DNA from: Limnanthes douglasii subsp. nivea
Taxonomy: Eukaryota > Streptophyta > Magnoliopsida > Brassicales > Limnanthaceae
Length of the DNA: 64,000 nucleotides
Reading direction: 5' to 3'
Assembly: GCA_036936605.1 (NCBI GenBank)
Contig: JAUPFV010000004.1
Coordinates: 93,956,334 to 94,020,333, forward strand
Shown here piece by piece: positions 19,657 to 28,925 of the stretch. Under the pieces are notes generated by a model. That model worked only from the letters and a program-made list of their open reading frames with translations. It was not told the DNA's origin and searched no databases. The translations under genes and the position numbers were made by a program. How positions within the stretch are numbered: position 1 is the first letter of the stretch; every line of letters begins with the position of its first letter.

Positions 19657-22242
19657 TTAAGCCTTTGAAGATGGCTCACCTTCATCTGTTTTCTTGCCCT
19701 TAAAGTCGCTCCCCCCTTCGATTACCTTTTTGCCTTTGGGATCATTCTCCTCTTCACCTGGGCTCTCTCCGGTCTTCTCTTCATTATCAGATGAAGACTC
19801 ACTAGAAATTCCATCCTCTTCTCCCATTGTATAATATGGAAGGTCATCATCATCCACATAGAGCCACAAGTCCCCCAGGTTCCTCTTCGGAAATTTTTCA
19901 TGAAAAAGAAGAACCATGTCAGACTTCACCCTTTGAAGCAATGACTCTTCGCTTTTAATCATCTCACTGGCATATGCATTGATCTTGGCATTGATTGTAG
20001 CCTCTTGATCCCTTAACAAAGCAGTTTTCTCCTCAGCAGCCTTGGTCACTACATTCCGGACAGTAAGGTCTTTCTCCATACCGTACAGCTTCTCCCGGAG
20101 ATCTTTTATGGTTTCTTCTAGGGTGGCAACTTTTGTATTGCTTTCATCTTGATTCCTCTTCAGCTCCTCATTTGCTTCCTTAAGAAAATCTGCATTGGCA
20201 GTAGCAGTGCGGAGGTCTTCGGACAGCTTTTCCTTCTCAGACTTGAGGTCTTTAATGGTGTCTACTTGACTCCGGACTTGTCTCTCCAGTGTAAGAACTG
20301 GCTGCACATTGCTAAGCAAGGAATGGGCTATGGTGTCCTTTTCACTAGAAACAATGAAAGTCTTACCATTGAAGTTGACCGTATTGGAGCTCCTTGGAGG
20401 AATGTAGGGCCCTACGAATTCATCTCTGGGGAGGCCAAGGAAGTACTCACCAAGCCCAGCTAGACCGGTGATGTCCACTTCATCAAGGTTGAGATCTCCC
20501 CCTTCAACCTCATCGGTATGGAAGTCTCTTGGGATCTCTTCGGCCAGCGTTGGGTCAGAGGGGTCAGTGGGGAAAGAAGGCTCCAGATCCCGGAGAGCAA
20601 GCTCATCTCCTTGGGAAGTCTTTTTCTTCTTGGCTTCCCGGTCAGCGCCTTCACCTACTTGCTTGCGAGTCCTCTTGGGAGCCCTTGGAGGTTTTGGAAG
20701 GTCTGCTTCCTGCCTTTCGGTCTCTTGCTCCACCACTTGCAAGAGGGCTGCATCAATTTGACTCTGGGCCGGCCCCTCCGGGTCTGTTGGAGCATCATTC
20801 TCAGCATCACTTGCTACCTTTTTGCCTCTCTTCTTGCCCTTCATTTTGCTTGGGGCTTTTGCCTGGGCAGGCAGGAAGAGTGTCTCATCTGGCTCGTGGG
20901 ACCTTTTAAGCACAGTGGCTGCAGGAGGCTTAGTGGTGAGCTCCTCCCAAGTTAGGTCTCTCCGACCTGTGGTGCACCACAGGTGAGACCTTGCCAGATT
21001 TTCACTAGTGAAGGCTTTGTGGAATTGATTTTCCCAGTTCTCTGCGGCCCAAGCATTGATTTTGCCACAGGACACCTGTCCGGCTTTCAAATAGTCTCTG
21101 AACTCCTTAGGCAGTTCTGTTAAAACGAAAGAGAGACCAGTTAATTTAAACCAACTTAAAGAAGGAAGAAATGGACAAAGATTTAAAGTAAGAAACTTAC
21201 GGTCACTCCTCCACCTGCTCCTGAGGAGGCTTGGGTTCTCTCCGGCCTTGATCTTCTTACCGTTTTCCCAAGCGCCACTGACGAACAGAAATTGGCTCCT
21301 CCATTTTCTCTCTGACCCCAAGAGATCAACAACAGCCTTGAGATCGTTCCCCATATTGAAGTGGTAGAAGGGGAATTGGTGATGCTTGCAAAGGTTGGCC
21401 ACCGCTGCGAACTCTTCCATAGGGAGAGGGATCCCGGACAGCCTAGATGCCATGATACATGACATCAGAGTATACCAGCCATTGGGGCTCAGCTGGCTCG
21501 GGTAGAGCTTCACCAGGTGGAAGTATCGAACGATCTTTGGGTCCAGTGGGAACCTGAGTCCCCAATTAAATAGCTCTGTAAAGAAGACTATTTCGTTCCG
21601 CTTACAATCCATAGGGGTCTCCGGATCTATGGGAATCCTTATCTTCACGTTTTCCGGGATCCCCCATTTTGTGCGCATTCGACCCAGGTCAGAAGTATGG
21701 ATGAATGCATACTTGGTCTTCTGCAAGGCCAAAATGTATTTGAGCTCAATTCTGTGAAAACACGGCCCCACCTTCCCTTCAAGGCACTCCGGCAGGTCCG
21801 GATGCCTCAAGCACAGTTTTTCCTTGGCTTTTTTGGCAGCAGCATTATCAGTCTGGCCGGAGGACTCAGACTCGAAAGGGACTTCTTCAGCAGAGTCCTC
21901 CATTCTTTCCTCCATAATTGTTGGGGGAATGTCTGTGGTAGTGGTCCGGGGAGGATTAAAGCTTGGCTCAGCCTGGCTTCCGGACTGCTGGCCTTCCGTG
22001 TTTCTTTGACTTCTCATCTCAGGTTGGGGCTCGGAGGCAGAAGTCTCTCTTGGAGGTACCGGACTGCTGGCCTCCGGACCAGATGGCCTTTCCCGGGGAG
22101 CTCTGATGGGCACTCCAGACCCAGAACCACTGTTTTTTGCCCCCAATTTGGAGGGAGTATTCTTGGAGGCTAGCCCTTTGACTAGCCGCCTTGTCCTTTT
22201 AACCACCAACTTCTCCGGAGAGTGCTCTGTGTCAGACCCCAT
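19657..22242 (-). CDS. Antisense gene (aORF) of element B, 861 codons, Transposase_28-like
   Basis: The N-terminal third is Ser/Pro-rich and acidic. At about residues 225-290 is the conserved block FNWGLRFPLDP, PSQLSPNGWYTLMSC and RLSGIPLPMEEF, as in the plant 'putative gypsy type transposon' family of unknown function. Then come DYLKAG...WEELT, a Lys-rich NLS-like stretch (KRTRKQ, KKKKTS), a coiled coil at about residues 610-760, and an acidic C-terminus. No DDE, RNase H or zinc-finger signature is seen. A small intron (21117-21200) happens to be open and in phase. The ATG at 22242 is the longest open start, but a start conserved with D lies upstream at 22551, separated by two in-frame TAA codons. 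It should be transcribed from its own promoter toward pol. Confidence 0.8.
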   Translation of the reverse strand: MGSDTEHSPEKLVVKRTRRLVKGLASKNTPSKLGAKNSGSGSGVPIRAPRERPSGPEASSPVPPRETSASEPQPEMRSQRNTEGQQSGSQAEPSFNPPRTTTTDIPPTIMEERMEDSAEEVPFESESSGQTDNAAAKKAKEKLCLRHPDLPECLEGKVGPCFHRIELKYILALQKTKYAFIHTSDLGRMRTKWGIPENVKIRIPIDPETPMDCKRNEIVFFTELFNWGLRFPLDPKIVRYFHLVKLYPSQLSPNGWYTLMSCIMASRLSGIPLPMEEFAAVANLCKHHQFPFYHFNMGNDLKAVVDLLGSERKWRSQFLFVSGAWENGKKIKAGENPSLLRSRWRSDRKFLTLNLCPFLPSLSWFKLTGLSFVLTELPKEFRDYLKAGQVSCGKINAWAAENWENQFHKAFTSENLARSHLWCTTGRRDLTWEELTTKPPAATVLKRSHEPDETLFLPAQAKAPSKMKGKKRGKKVASDAENDAPTDPEGPAQSQIDAALLQVVEQETERQEADLPKPPRAPKRTRKQVGEGADREAKKKKTSQGDELALRDLEPSFPTDPSDPTLAEEIPRDFHTDEVEGGDLNLDEVDITGLAGLGEYFLGLPRDEFVGPYIPPRSSNTVNFNGKTFIVSSEKDTIAHSLLSNVQPVLTLERQVRSQVDTIKDLKSEKEKLSEDLRTATANADFLKEANEELKRNQDESNTKVATLEETIKDLREKLYGMEKDLTVRNVVTKAAEEKTALLRDQEATINAKINAYASEMIKSEESLLQRVKSDMVLLFHEKFPKRNLGDLWLYVDDDDLPYYTMGEEDGISSESSSDNEEKTGESPGEEENDPKGKKVIEGGSDFKGKKTDEGEPSSKA
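21117..21200 (-). other. 84-nt intron in the antisense gene of element B
   Basis: On the minus strand it begins GTAAGTTTC and ends TTTTAACAG, both good plant splice sites, and is T-rich. It is a multiple of three with no stop, so spliced and unspliced RNAs would both be translatable. D has a 78-nt intron at the same place that contains a stop; A and C keep decayed versions. Confidence 0.75.
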
Positions 22243-22984
22243 TGCAATAAACGGCGAAGGTTTCCTAACGCTTGTAACTGTGACACTTGGCTCAACAGCA
22301 GGTACTGACTCCTGAACTGAGGAACCAGAGACTATAGACGAGAGGGTGGATTGAAATAACTTTTAGGGCTTAGTACCTTTGGAGGAGGATGAGCCCCGAT
22401 CTGACTCTGTAACAGAGGCGACTGGTTTATTAACGGGTGATGAAGGTAGCCCTGCTGCTATTCGTCTCTCCTTCTCAACTTTTTATGCTCTTTCCAACTC
22501 CGAAAGATTGAGCCACCCACCTTTGATCAATGTTGTTCTTGCTGTAAACATAAACTACCCAGAAAACCTTTGCTTTAGAGAGAGAAAGCTCTGAGTAAAT
22601 TTGCAGAGTAAATGTGAAAGAGATGGTAAAACAGTGGAAAATGAGTTTGAATTTATAGTAAATCTGAAAAGAGGGGTTGATTCCTAGGAGAATTCGAAAA
22701 GTTTGGCAATAATTAAAAGACGGCGCTGATGTCACTATTTGTAATTAAAGAGATTGCTTTTCGAAGAAGATGGTGCGAAATTCAAGTTGAAAAAACGGCT
22801 GGAGTTACCAATCAGAGAGCGACACGTGTCGCACTAACTCTCGCAAAAACCGTTTTGAATTCGTAAAGCTTAATCTGTCCGGGTATACCCATAGATCTGT
22901 CCGGATTCAAAACCACTTCTGACGTCGGACTGTTTTTCAGTTCTTTGACAAGAATACTTGCTCAAACACCTAAAAAGGGGCTCC
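22243..22984 (-). promoter_or_regulatory. 5' region of antisense gene and polypurine tract, element B
   Basis: Nearest the gene is a decayed N-terminal coding extension, starting at ATG 22551-22549 (minus; MFTAR..., then a GGWLNLSELE motif shared with D), followed by in-frame TAA codons. Beyond the TATA box is promoter-like DNA with two TCCGG sites (about 22878 and 22899). The last bases before the 3' LTR, AAAAAGGGGCTCC (about 22972-22984), are the polypurine tract for plus-strand priming; D has a nearly identical tract. Confidence 0.6.
22651..22657 (-). promoter_or_regulatory. Predicted TATA box of the antisense gene, element B
   Basis: TATAAAT on the minus strand lies 100 bp upstream of the conserved ATG at 22551. 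D has TATAAAT at 53350-53344, 96 bp upstream of its matching ATG at 53248. The conserved spacing supports a real core promoter. Confidence 0.6.
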
Positions 22985-23458
22985 TGATGAGTCCGAATTC
23001 AGCATGCTCCCCGAACAAGGGCAAATCGGTCTAGTCTCTCCGAATACCGGACATGTTACATGGACATGGATCGAACAGGTCACTTGGACCGGACAGATTA
23101 CTTTGAACACTATGAAATTAAGGCTGTTCGAACTATGACAAAAGTACTAAAAAATCTAAACACTTCCTGACTAAGCTACTTGCTCTCCTGCTTAGAGCTC
23201 ATGGGTCTTTAAACATGACCTGAGTCCTTTAAACATGACCCGAAAGCCCATAAGGGCCCAAACATCACACTATAATACCCAATTATCCGCATTAACTATG
23301 GATAATGAGAATTAACTGCTACCAAGCTGCTTAATTATCTCTCTACTCTCTACTCTAAACCATTAAACACCCACACACCACCGTTAAACACCCTCACACC
23401 ACCTTAAAACTCCACTTGAAATTACCAGCCTACCCTCAGGCGATTATTATCCACACCA
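22985..23458 (+). repeat. 3' LTR of element B
   Basis: It starts TGATGAGTCC and ends ATCCACACCA, then TAAGA (23459-23463), the right copy of the target-site duplication. One base is missing in the TATA box (TATAATACC), which may weaken this copy as a promoter. Confidence 0.95.
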
Positions 23459-23463
23459 TAAGA

Positions 23464-24790
23464 CACTCAACTTGATAATTGCGTGATTTGTCCTTCCTTC
23501 TATTGTTTGCTTTAAACTAGTCCTTTTCTATTAAATAATTAACCATCTTTCCTATTTAAACTTTCTTTATTAAATAAACTCCCTCATCTTTCATTCTCCC
23601 TTATCAGTAGCCACTTATTCTAATGATACGTGCACTGTCGCTTCGCTGCTACTGAAACTTCCGTGCTACAGAAATTCTAGGAAAAAAAACACACCAAGAT
23701 CACTTGTTTATACAGAGTATTCTGAGAGTATAGTACGGGTTTAAAGAAGCCAAGTGATATATATACTTATCATAGTTTTTGTTATTTTTTAGATTTTTTG
23801 AGTTTGATAAAAGAATTGAGATATATACCCACATATATATAATAAATCTATTAAATCACTTGTTTATTTTCTTAATACAAACAATTTAAAAAAAATAAAA
23901 AAAATATGTGTGGTAAATTTTACGCTTTTTTAGTTTTGGTTCGGTTCTGTTGGATCCATAAAAAACAAAAATATATAATTCAGTTGAAAAATCAAAATCA
24001 AAATCAATATTAATTTTTTAAAAATTGATCGAACTTATCTATTTTCGTTTAGTTCGGTATTTTTTTACCGAAGATCGATATATATCTAAAAAATTTATAT
24101 AAATGTTACACTTGGCTCCAAATAACGTGGATCAAGAGATAGAAAATAGAATAGACTTAGAAAGAGATAAGTCATAGAATAAAAAACATTATACACAAAT
24201 GTATGAATGTTGACAAAAACCGGAGACAATAAAAAGACAAAATACATTGCTGACAAAAACTGGAGACAATAAAAAGGCAAAATACATTGCACGTTGGAAG
24301 CCTAAAACACCACGTAAAGACAATAACAACTTCTTCAAATGAAGACGAAGTCAGAAGTGAACTACAAGGCGAAGGCCACAGCAGAGCCAAAAGCAAGACA
24401 TCCAACTAAAGCCAACGTAAAGAGATCCACTACAAGTAAAAATTAACGAAATTATCAACAAAAGAGTAGAAAATCTCCAACTAACAACATTAATGAGTAA
24501 TTCATCACATGGTTACATCGCTTAGACCAATTTGAATCCAAAAAATCTAAACCATATGTTAGAAAACACATGGTACGACACCGCATAAGCGAGGATGGGA
24601 GAGCAAAAGATTCTTGTATTCCTCTCGCGTCAAACATTATAAATTAACACACCAAAGCAAACACGTCAATATGACGGTATCTAGAATGAGGTCAATTTGA
24701 ACCCAACCTATACCATAATGATGAACCCGAGCTTGGTGACGACAACAGTTTAAATACCTTGAGTATAAGGACACTCATAAATGATATGGT
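23464..24790. other. AT-rich intergenic sequence, no gene seen
   Basis: Long A/T runs, TA-rich stretches and a small hairpin (TTCGGTA / TACCGAA near 24055) are present. A 40-bp unit starting TGACAAAAAC is duplicated in tandem at 24211-24290. Short minus-strand frames at 24172-24637 show no recognisable domain. Confidence 0.5.
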
Positions 24791-25525
24791 TGATAGATTT
24801 ATCACATGAAATATCAACATTAAGGTCATTGAGCAAAATACAAGTAGAAAGAACATCTAACGACACAAAACTGAGGGCAACCTAAGGAACCTTCATTTCA
24901 TAATAAAACAGCATGCATGTTATCCCACAAGATTGTTTACCAATGCCCAGATCGAGGCCTATACAAAAGACAAAGAAGTCATCTTACGAAAGGCCACCAA
25001 AAAAAGTTAAAAGAGGCGACCAATATAACCCGATCGAGGCTCGTGTCATTGATATATTTCTTGAGCAGAGAATGAAGTTTATCACAAACTTGAGCAAAGT
25101 GAAACCGAGCAAAGGTAATACCGATTAGAACCGAAGAGTAAACTGAGTAGAGGTTATTATTAAACGAGAATACGATCAAAGGTTTTACATAACACAGATA
25201 ATTATGCATAATAACAAGGCATGTAGCTCGGTTGATAAGATAAATGGCTAAAGAAGAAGTTATAAATAAGCTAATATGGGTTTAAGGAGCGGTTCATTGA
25301 TCAACACACGTAACGCACTATGACTAGAGTAATGGCCATAATTCTAAGGATACTATCATAAATGTTAGTTCACGACCAAGATTAGTGGAATCATGTACTT
25401 AATGACAGCTTAAAACTACTATGTAAATAGTATATATAGGATTAACACCATGTACAATATATCGTATCTTCTCGAATCAATAAAATCACTACTTTGGCGA
25501 TTATTTGTTAGATTTCCATTTGACA
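24791..25525 (+). repeat. Left LTR of element E (plus orientation)
   Basis: The end TTTGACA precedes AATTTGGCGCCG, a primer-site start. The start is placed at TGATAGATTT by alignment with the right copy. Shared words with the reverse complement of 28232-28925 include AACCTTCATTTCATAATAAA and GACCAATATAACC. Confidence 0.7.
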
Positions 25526-25529
25526 AATT

Positions 25530-25550
25530 TGGCGCCGTTTGTGAGAAATG
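25530..25550 (+). promoter_or_regulatory. Primer-binding site of element E
   Basis: TGGCGCCGTTTGTGAGAAA follows the LTR end by a few bases. It starts like the site of many plant gypsy elements and differs from that of B and D; the tRNA is not assigned. Confidence 0.55.
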
Positions 25551-25738
25551 TTTGAAAAACTCACATATGTGTTTGCACCAATGCCAGTGACACCATCGAG
25601 AGAAACGTTGCAATGACAAACTCCAATACTCGACCAAAATGTCGGACCAAGTAACGTCTCGCCCCATGCTCTCTCCAAAAATCATACTCGGAAAGCATTA
25701 GAGGTTCCAATAGACACACACACACCCCATGATTGATC

Positions 25739-27140
25739 CTGAAGTCGCCCCACTTATAGAGGAAGTTGTCGCAGATCATTCTGATCTGGCCGCCGAAACT
25801 GATAACCCCACTGATGTCACAGGAATTCAGCATCTGGAACAGTAGATCCAACTTATGCAGCAGATTCAGCAGAGGGTCACTCGCGATCAGGAGGGTAAAG
25901 ATCAGACGGTTAAAGTGACCTGGGCAAAGATGAACGAATCTCTTCTTGCATTGATGGCCAAAATCCGTGATGGAGGCCAGGGGCGACCACGGTCTAGAGT
26001 TGAAACTAGTCGGGCACTTAGAAGAGAGGGATTTTCTAAGCACTACAAAAACAGTGAGGGGACTGGCGAAAGCAGCGGTCAGAAATGCCTAAAAGGTAAA
26101 GAGAACCATTGGGAGGGCAGGCAAGCCACTCCCAAAATGACCAAGGAAAATGAGGCAGAGCAGTATGATCAGATATGCCCTACAAGGGCTACTTATGTGC
26201 TTAAGGAATCTCCTTTCATAGAGAAGATTCTCGTGATCGAACTCCCACAAAAATTCGATTCATTCCGCATGGATGCGATGATACAAACAACCCTGAAAGG
26301 CACTTGGAGCAATTCAGGAATATGATTATGGTGTTTAATCTTGATGACGTCATGCTTTATCGTTCTTTATGCATGACACTAAAACATAATACCATGGACT
26401 GGTTTTGTAGCTTACTTAAAGGTTTTATCCATGATTTTGCAGGGTTATGGAGTGTGTTTAGAAACAGGTTCGTTGGCAACAAAAAGTTGAGGCGTGAAAG
26501 CGACTCCATCATGAACCTATATCGGAGAAGGGGAGTCATTAAAGAGTTACGTCAAGCGATTATTCCATACCATAAACACTCAATGCGATCTGGCAGAAAA
26601 CAAGGGCATGGCCTCATTAAAGAGAGGGCTCGATAGACAGGGTAAGTTGTACGCTAATCTGATATGATTTTTTGTTGAGAAGATATGAGACCTTCTAGCT
26701 TGAGTTGACCAGTTTATCAAGGTGGACAACGCAACGACCATAAAGAGTTATACCAGAATCTAAAAGAGGAATATCTTACAAAGAAGGCTAGACGAGGGTA
26801 TTCGTCGTGAAGTAGTTAGGGGTATCTATAATCAACGTCTCGTAGCCTATGAAAACTCAAACATAAGCTTTACCCCGTTAACCGATACCATCTCTCTCAA
26901 CTATGATAGGACTAAGGATCGGATGCGATACCAATATCTATATATCATGATCGTCCTCATCTACAAACTATCGACTAGGCACTTCTGCTCCTACCACAAT
27001 GATCATGGTCATGCAATAGACGATTGTTGGTAGCTAAAAGAAGAAATCCAGAGGCTAGTGGACAATGGTGAGCTCATACAATTTATTAAGCAACAAAAGC
27101 AGCATCGCCAAAATAATAAAAAAGAAGAGTCGCATTAGAA
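25739..27140 (+). pseudogene. gag of element E
   Basis: Fragments at 25855-26325 and 26304-26636 (different phases) include a basic linker and the capsid-like block MEQFRNMIMVFNLDDVMLYR through DWFCSLLKGFIHDFAGLW. Near 26985 is a zinc knuckle FCSYHNDHGHAIDDC of the Tat type, followed by a stop. Similarity to gag of A, B and D is clear but distant. Confidence 0.7.
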
Positions 27141-27299
27141 TAATGATGAAACCCGTTGGGAGGACAAAAAGGTCGTTGTATGAAAACCACAATGGCTTTT
27201 TACGATCTCCAGAGAATGAACCCTAACAGGGAGGATCAGCAGTTTAGAAAACGGATGAAAGCTAACCAGGAGACAACATTCAGTTGAGGGCTCCTCCTA

Positions 27300-27480
27300 C
27301 AACACCTATCGAGAAGATGCCTTAACAATCAACCTGGACATAGGATGCACCATGGTGACAAGGGTCTTAGGCAATGGAGGAAGCTCGACTAATATCATCT
27401 TTAAAGAAAGTTATGATCATGTGTTTTTATAAATTCCTTGGTTAGTTTATTTCAACAAAATTTGGATGTTTTCGGATGGA
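27300..27480 (+). pseudogene. Protease remnant of element E
   Basis: The reading LGNGGSSTNIIFKESYDH near 27370 matches the retropepsin active-site region, with Asp changed to Asn. It stops soon after. Confidence 0.5.
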
Positions 27481-27639
27481 CTACAAACAATGTAATGGGC
27501 GTAGACCCTTGATAATTTTCCATGAGGTGGAAATTGACAGATATGTCAAGCTTGTTAGGCAGAAGAGCCGATCATTTTTCCTAGAAAAATAGGAAACTAT
27601 TAGTTAAGAGGTCGACAAGTTATTCGGGCTCGAGCACAT

Positions 27640-28230
27640 ACGTCGTACTCGGTACCCTGTCTGGGTTGCGAACCTTGTTTGGTTAAAAACAAGGGACGAC
27701 AGTGGTGCGCGTGTGCTGACTTCACCGACCAGAATCAAGTATGTCCCAATGATGCTTTCGCATTACCTCGTATTGAACATATAGGGGATTTTGCCTTGGG
27801 ATGTGAGTTTTTGTCCTTCATGGACGCATATTCAGGTTATAATCAAATATGGATGCACCAGGGGGACGAAGAGCATACTATATTTCAAACAGAATGTGGG
27901 TTATATTGTTATACAGTCATGCCTTTTCGATCTAAAGAATATTGGCTTTACATACCAACGCTTGATCAATAAAATCTTTAAAGACCAGCTAGGGCACCAT
28001 ACGGAAGCATACAACAGCGATATGATCGTCAAAACCAATACGGTTCAGCAGTAGTTGGAAGTGCTAAATAACATCTTCACCATCCTATGTAAGTATAACC
28101 TTAAACTAAACCCACTTAAATGTTCATTTCGGTTCCACACTAGGCAATTCTTGGGGCACGCCGTCAGCAAAAAGAGGATTGAAGTGTATCATGTGGAGCT
28201 AAGGGCCTCAATACATATGGAGAGCCGCTA
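27640..28230 (+). pseudogene. Reverse transcriptase remnant of element E
   Basis: 27679-27972 shows CADFTDQNQVCPNDAFALPRI, FLSFMDAYSGYNQIW and CYTVMPF. A frameshift follows, and the overlapping frame to 28054 carries YNSDMIVK where relatives have YIDDM, so a catalytic Asp is lost. Further fragments (FLGHAVSKKRIEV) run to the junction with the inverted LTR. Confidence 0.75.
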
Positions 28231-28231
28231 G

Positions 28232-28925
28232 AAAAAGAAAATCTAACAAATAAACGCCAAAGTAGTGATTTTATTGATTCGAGAAGATAATATTTATTGT
28301 ACATAGTGTTAATCATATTTATACTATTTACATAGCAGTTTCAAGTTGTCATTAAGTAAATGATTCCATTAATCTTGGTCGTGGACTAGAATTTATGATA
28401 ATGGCCCTAAAATTTACAACCGCTCCTTAAACCAATATTGGTTTATTTATAACTCAATCCTTAGATATTAATCTTATCAACCGATCTACCTGCCTTGTTA
28501 TTATGCATCGGTCTTTGACCATCTCTGCTTGGTATTATCTTTGTTTGGAAAATCCTTGATCACGTTCTCGTTAAATGATAGCCTCTACTCGGTTTCCTCT
28601 TTGGTTCAAATCGATATTACCTCTGTTCGAGTTTGTGATAAACTCTATTCTCTACTCATGAACTTTATCGATGGCACGAGCCTCTATCAGGTTATATTGG
28701 TCGTTCCATTCAATTTTTGTTCGGTGGCCTTTCCTAAGATGGCCTATTTGTCTCTTGTATAGTACTTAGTTTGGTCATCGATAAATGATCTTGTTGGATA
28801 ACTTGCATGTTATTTTATTATGAAATGAAGGTTCATCGGGTTTTACCTCGGTCTTCTGTCGTTAAATGTTCTTTCTACTTGTATTGTATCTAATGACCTT
28901 AATGTTAATAATAACAACCCCATCA
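28232..28925 (-). repeat. Right LTR of element E, inverted
   Basis: The reverse complement starts TGATGGGGTTG and aligns with 24791-25525 over almost its whole length, but the last bases of the LTR (TGTCAAATGG on the plus strand) are missing at the junction with RT. Its orientation is opposite to the left LTR. Confidence 0.75.

Larger units (their letters stand above)
12985..23458 (+). mobile_element. Element B: complete Tat-type Ty3/gypsy retrotransposon (10.47 kb)
   Basis: It has two LTRs (475 and 474 bp), a primer-binding site, gag-pro, pol, an antisense gene, a polypurine tract and a perfect 5-bp target-site duplication. By eye the LTRs differ at 11 positions and one indel (about 2.3%); at a commonly used plant rate of 1.3e-8 per site per year this suggests insertion roughly 1 million years ago. 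Lesions are few: a TGG-to-TGA stop and a 1-bp frameshift in gag and two stops in the extreme N-terminus of the antisense gene; the UAG before pol is probably natural. It is the best-preserved element here. Confidence 0.97.
24791..28925 (+). mobile_element. Element E: decayed Tat-like gypsy element with inverted LTRs
   Basis: A plus-oriented LTR (about 24791-25525) and primer site are followed by gag, protease and RT fragments in plus sense. The RT breaks off near 28230 and is joined to a reverse-complemented LTR of the same family (28232-28925). RNase H and integrase are missing. Stops are frequent. Edges are approximate and I see no matching target-site duplication. Confidence 0.7.

Noticed and set aside
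19657..22242. Reading the antisense gene as a DNA-transposon transposase because of the family name Transposase_28
   Set aside because: No DDE/D catalytic pattern and no terminal inverted repeats. It is always located inside gypsy LTR elements.
24172..24637. Short minus-strand frames as a LINE or receptor fragment
   Set aside because: Hydrophobic low-complexity readings that largely come from a 40-bp tandem duplication and AT-rich DNA.
27640..28230. Endogenous pararetrovirus (caulimovirus-like) RT
   Set aside because: LTR, primer site, Tat-type zinc knuckle and motif spacing all match gypsy elements; no movement-protein or coat-like domain is present.
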